In this document: piece after piece, positions 6,459-8,106 of the stretch
Layout: every line of letters starts with the position of its first letter
Position numbering within the stretch: the first letter of the stretch is position 1
Assembly (NCBI GenBank): GCA_913056425.1
Contig: CAJXLR010000062.1
Coordinates: forward strand, 1 to 8,106
Length of the DNA: 8,106 nucleotides
Origin: an uncultured Bacteroidota bacterium
Lineage (GTDB): Bacteria > Bacteroidota > Bacteroidia > NS11-12g > UBA9320
Direction: 5' to 3'
Translations under genes and position numbers: made by a program
Notes under the pieces: model-generated
What the model saw: only the letters and a program-made list of their open reading frames with translations
What the model was told of the DNA's origin: nothing
The model's database searches: none

Positions 6459-7046
6459 TTATTCTCTGTCCTCAAAAATTCCGGTAGATATTGGAATCTC
6501 AAGAACGTAGGTCTTTCCATTTATGGTCTTAATTAGTAAAGCAACTTCATAGGTGATTACCCCGCCTAAATACTCTGCCGTTAGCACTTCAATGTTTAGG
6601 TCGCTGTCTTTAGAGTATAGACAGTTCTTGACAGATAGTGAACCAACATCTACTTTGTTTACTTTTGCTCCGGAAACCAGGTTGTCGAGATTTCCCTTGA
6701 AACGCGATTTCATCCCGTCCAATACTGCCGTCACCTCTTTGTTGGATTTGCCGCTGAATTCTTTTGGAGCCATTATACGTGCGGCATTTACGTCCGGAAA
6801 ATGTATTTGCATGGGGTCGAGATTTTCCATACGGATAGATGCTAACAACGCTTCACAAATTTCACCATATGCCATCACAACATCTTCGGTTTGGACTTGC
6901 TGAACCTCTAAAACTGAACTGGGTTCGGTTACTTGTTCCGCTTCTACAACTTCTACTTCCGGGGCGTCGTTTGATTTACTTTTAAACAGCTTGCAGCTTG
7001 TAAAGGATAGAACTGTTAATGCCAATAAAATGTGTGATGCCTTCAT
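6459..7046 (-). CDS. Lipoprotein of unknown function
   Basis: A 195-residue protein with a short lipoprotein signal peptide: MKASHILLALTVLSF core and lipobox FTSC with Cys18, followed by basic KLFKSKS, so it lacks the acidic residues of a surface-export signal and probably stays on the periplasmic face. Residues about 25-55 are a low-complexity Val/Glu/Gln linker. Residues about 58-190 form an alpha/beta domain that starts with a helix (MAYGEICEALLASIRM), continues through DGMKSRFKGNLDNLVSGAK and ends with long beta strands (ITYEVALLIKTINGKTYVLEIPIST). That pattern of helices followed by paired strands is reminiscent of small NTF2-like folds, but this is a guess and no family is recognised. 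Cys64 and Cys142 could pair. It lies 76 nt upstream of the dioxygenase-methyltransferase gene on the same strand, but each has its own -7 box. Confidence 0.8.
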   Translation of the reverse strand: MKASHILLALTVLSFTSCKLFKSKSNDAPEVEVVEAEQVTEPSSVLEVQQVQTEDVVMAYGEICEALLASIRMENLDPMQIHFPDVNAARIMAPKEFSGKSNKEVTAVLDGMKSRFKGNLDNLVSGAKVNKVDVGSLSVKNCLYSKDSDLNIEVLTAEYLGGVITYEVALLIKTINGKTYVLEIPISTGIFEDRE

Positions 7047-7050
7047 GTCT

Positions 7051-7058
7051 CAAATTTA
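7051..7058 (-). promoter_or_regulatory. -7 promoter box of the 7046 lipoprotein gene
   Basis: Minus-strand TAAATTTG is an exact TAnnTTTG match and ends 4 nt (AGAC) before the ATG at 7046, predicting a leaderless transcript. The palindrome at 7069-7080 lies between this box and the -33 position; no TTG is found at the normal spacing. Confidence 0.5.
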
Positions 7059-7068
7059 CTAAACCTAT

Positions 7069-7080
7069 ACCAAGCTTGGT
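7069..7080. promoter_or_regulatory. 12-bp perfect palindrome in a divergent intergenic region
   Basis: ACCAAGCTTGGT equals its own reverse complement. It is nested with a second inverted pair, ATACCA at 7067-7072 and TGGTAT at 7082-7087. It sits 10 nt upstream of the -7 box of the minus-strand lipoprotein gene, inside the spacer where a repressor would block RNA polymerase. No regulator gene is nearby, and a 12-bp palindrome can occur by chance once or twice in a window of this size. Confidence 0.25.
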
Positions 7081-7180
7081 CTGGTATTTGATTTTATAAC
7101 CATAGCGCAAAACAAGTAAACGCGTTTCAATGAGTTTTCGGCATTTGCGCAATGTTTAAACCTACTTATTTGTACAGATT

Positions 7181-7531
7181 ATGAGACGACTAGTTCTACC
7201 GATTGCAACATTGTTTTTGATTTTAGGCTTAAGTGGTTGTGGTGACGATATTGATGTCCGCAACGGAATACCCCAAGCAAGTGTGACCTTTGATTTTTGG
7301 GCGGGAGCACGAAACGTTGAAATTGATGGCGAAGTATTTAACGATGGAAGAAGTCACATTTCGGAAGTTGATCTTGAAATATTGCTTTACGACGAATTTG
7401 GCAACTTCATGAACTCTTCTTTCCAAACGTTCTATGTTGATTTGCTACCAGGAGAATCGTTTTTCTTCGCAACAGACCTTAGAGAACGCAATGTATTTGA
7501 TGTCGACGTGGTGATTCAGAACCTCTGGTAA
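7181..7531 (+). CDS. Small lipoprotein with an FxLYD-like beta domain
   Basis: A 116-residue protein. Residues 1-19 are a lipoprotein signal peptide (MRRLVLPIA, Leu-rich core) ending in lipobox LSGC with Cys20. The cysteine is followed by G-D-D, resembling the acidic surface-export signal of Bacteroidota lipoproteins. The remaining about 95 residues fit one immunoglobulin-like beta sandwich of the FxLYD type: VEIDGEVFNDG (about 46-56), VDLEILLYDEFGN (about 63-75), then L-L-P-G-E-S before FFFATDL (about 88-99). Domains of this kind mediate protein or ligand contact at the cell envelope; no enzyme activity is expected. The ATG at 7181 gives a normal signal peptide; no strong -7 box precedes it. 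It is divergent from the 7046 lipoprotein gene and 43 nt upstream of ytxJ, which has its own promoter box. Confidence 0.8.
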   Translation: MRRLVLPIATLFLILGLSGCGDDIDVRNGIPQASVTFDFWAGARNVEIDGEVFNDGRSHISEVDLEILLYDEFGNFMNSSFQTFYVDLLPGESFFFATDLRERNVFDVDVVIQNLW

Positions 7532-7562
7532 GCGCACAGACTCACACTCGAGCACAATTGTC

Positions 7563-7570
7563 TACCTTTG
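7563..7570 (+). promoter_or_regulatory. -7 promoter box of ytxJ
   Basis: TACCTTTG is an exact TAnnTTTG match and ends 4 nt (CGGC) before the ATG at 7575, predicting a leaderless transcript. A TTG at 7558-7560 is far too close to act as the -33 element and none is seen at the usual distance. Confidence 0.5.
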
Positions 7571-7574
7571 CGGC

Positions 7575-7937
7575 ATGTTTGGATTTGGGAGTTCTAAATT
7601 ACCCGGCGAATGGCGCACAATTACTTCAATCGCCGATTTGAATACAGCCATAGAAGTGTCTCATCACGAGCCAGTTGTCCTGTTTAAGCACAGCACACGC
7701 TGCAGCATTAGCTCAATGGCACTCAATCGACTTTCATCAGAAACCAACAAAGAAACTCCTCTTATTTACTATCTCGATTTAATCGCACATCGCGATGTTT
7801 CAAACACCATCGCGGAGCAACTCCATGTGTACCATGAAAGTCCGCAAGTAATTGTGGTTAAGAATGGAGAAGCTGTGTATGATGAATCACACGGAGGTAT
7901 TCGAATGTCTGAAATCCAATCGGTAATCAACTCATAG
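7575..7937 (+). CDS. ytxJ: Bacillithiol-system redox-active protein YtxJ
   Basis: A 120-residue thioredoxin-fold protein of the YtxJ family. Family marks are VVLFKHSTRCSISSMAL at about 34-50 with a single active-site Cys43 in a C-S-I-S motif, YYLDLIAHRDVSNTIAE at about 65-81, and the cis-proline segment ESPQVIVVKNGE at about 88-99 with Pro90, ending in YDESHGGI. Monothiol proteins of this type are thought to reduce or shuttle bacillithiol mixed disulfides (bacilliredoxin-like) in the cytoplasm, so the organism probably makes bacillithiol; the synthesis genes are not in the window. The length matches the family and the ATG at 7575 sits 4 nt after an exact -7 box. The next gene starts 1 nt after its stop, forming an operon. 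Confidence 0.92.
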   Translation: MFGFGSSKLPGEWRTITSIADLNTAIEVSHHEPVVLFKHSTRCSISSMALNRLSSETNKETPLIYYLDLIAHRDVSNTIAEQLHVYHESPQVIVVKNGEAVYDESHGGIRMSEIQSVINS

Positions 7938-7938
7938 A

Positions 7939-8106
7939 ATGGACTTAATAACAACACATATCGCCATGACTAAGGACATGGGCGTGCACGGAAACCTATT
8001 TGGCGGAATTATGATGGCTTGGATCGATGAAGCTGCATCAGTAATGGCTTGCCAGGTTTTTCACACCCCAAAAATGGTCACCGCGAAAATTGAAGAACTC
8101 ATTTTT
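7939..8106 (+). CDS. Hotdog-fold acyl-CoA thioesterase, N-terminal part (runs off the right edge)
   Basis: The frame is open from the ATG at 7939 to the window end, giving 56 residues. After THIAMTKDMGVHGNLFGG comes the hotdog central helix IMMAWIDEAASVMACQ at about 24-39. The G-N-L-F-G-G turn and the W-I-D-E-A-A helix are the signature of YciA/acyl-CoA hydrolase-type thioesterases, with Asp30 the likely catalytic acid. The last visible strand (MVTAKIEEL) fits the next beta strand of the fold. It should hydrolyse acyl-CoA thioesters in the cytoplasm; chain-length preference cannot be judged. It begins 1 nt after the ytxJ stop, so it is co-transcribed and probably translationally coupled with that gene. 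The C-terminal half is outside the window. Confidence 0.85.
   Translation, partial: MDLITTHIAMTKDMGVHGNLFGGIMMAWIDEAASVMACQVFHTPKMVTAKIEELIF

Noticed and set aside
7165..7172. CTTATTTG as a -7 box for the 7181 lipoprotein gene
   Set aside because: Two of the six fixed positions mismatch, including the important TA, and the nearest TTG is 17 nt upstream.

Overview
The window reads as chromosomal DNA of a member of the Bacteroidota, most likely a marine flavobacterium-like lineage. The reasons are promoter elements of the TAnnTTTG type, a secreted lamin-tail/Calx-beta multidomain protein typical of type IX secretion substrates, a bacillithiol-linked YtxJ protein, an ExbD of the Bacteroidota form, and several small lipoproteins, two of which carry acidic residues right after the lipobox cysteine. 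The species cannot be named from the sequence.

Layout: positions 1-1383 (minus) hold the N-terminal 461 codons of a large secreted protein that runs off the left edge. Divergent from it is a lone exbD (1552-2037), then a TfoX N-terminal-domain protein (2059-2409). The TfoX stop overlaps the start of a broken class I methyltransferase (2402-2796), whose head and tail survive in different frames with the middle missing. A small lipoprotein (2826-3290) is followed after 2 nt by a GTG-started PPOX-type flavin protein (3293-3847), then a lipoprotein alkaline phosphatase (3918-5012). Its stop codon shares bases with the stop of the convergent gene at 5009-6382 (minus), which fuses a cysteine dioxygenase to a SAM-dependent methyltransferase. 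Upstream of that on the minus strand is an unknown lipoprotein (6459-7046). The right end runs on the plus strand: a small FxLYD-like lipoprotein (7181-7531), ytxJ (7575-7937) and, 1 nt later, the start of a hotdog acyl-CoA thioesterase (7939 to the edge).

The genes do not form one pathway; this is mostly a mosaic of short transcription units. Likely co-transcribed sets are tfoX-like/methyltransferase remnant, lipoprotein/PPOX, and ytxJ/thioesterase. Two things stand out. First is the single-chain cysteine dioxygenase-methyltransferase, in which every iron ligand, the substrate-binding Arg and the Ser-His-Tyr triad of the dioxygenase can be seen. Second is the repeated placement of a -7 promoter box exactly 4 nt before ATG at four genes, which implies leaderless mRNAs. 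No rRNA, tRNA, CRISPR array or insertion sequence was seen, and no gene-free stretch exceeds 300 bases.
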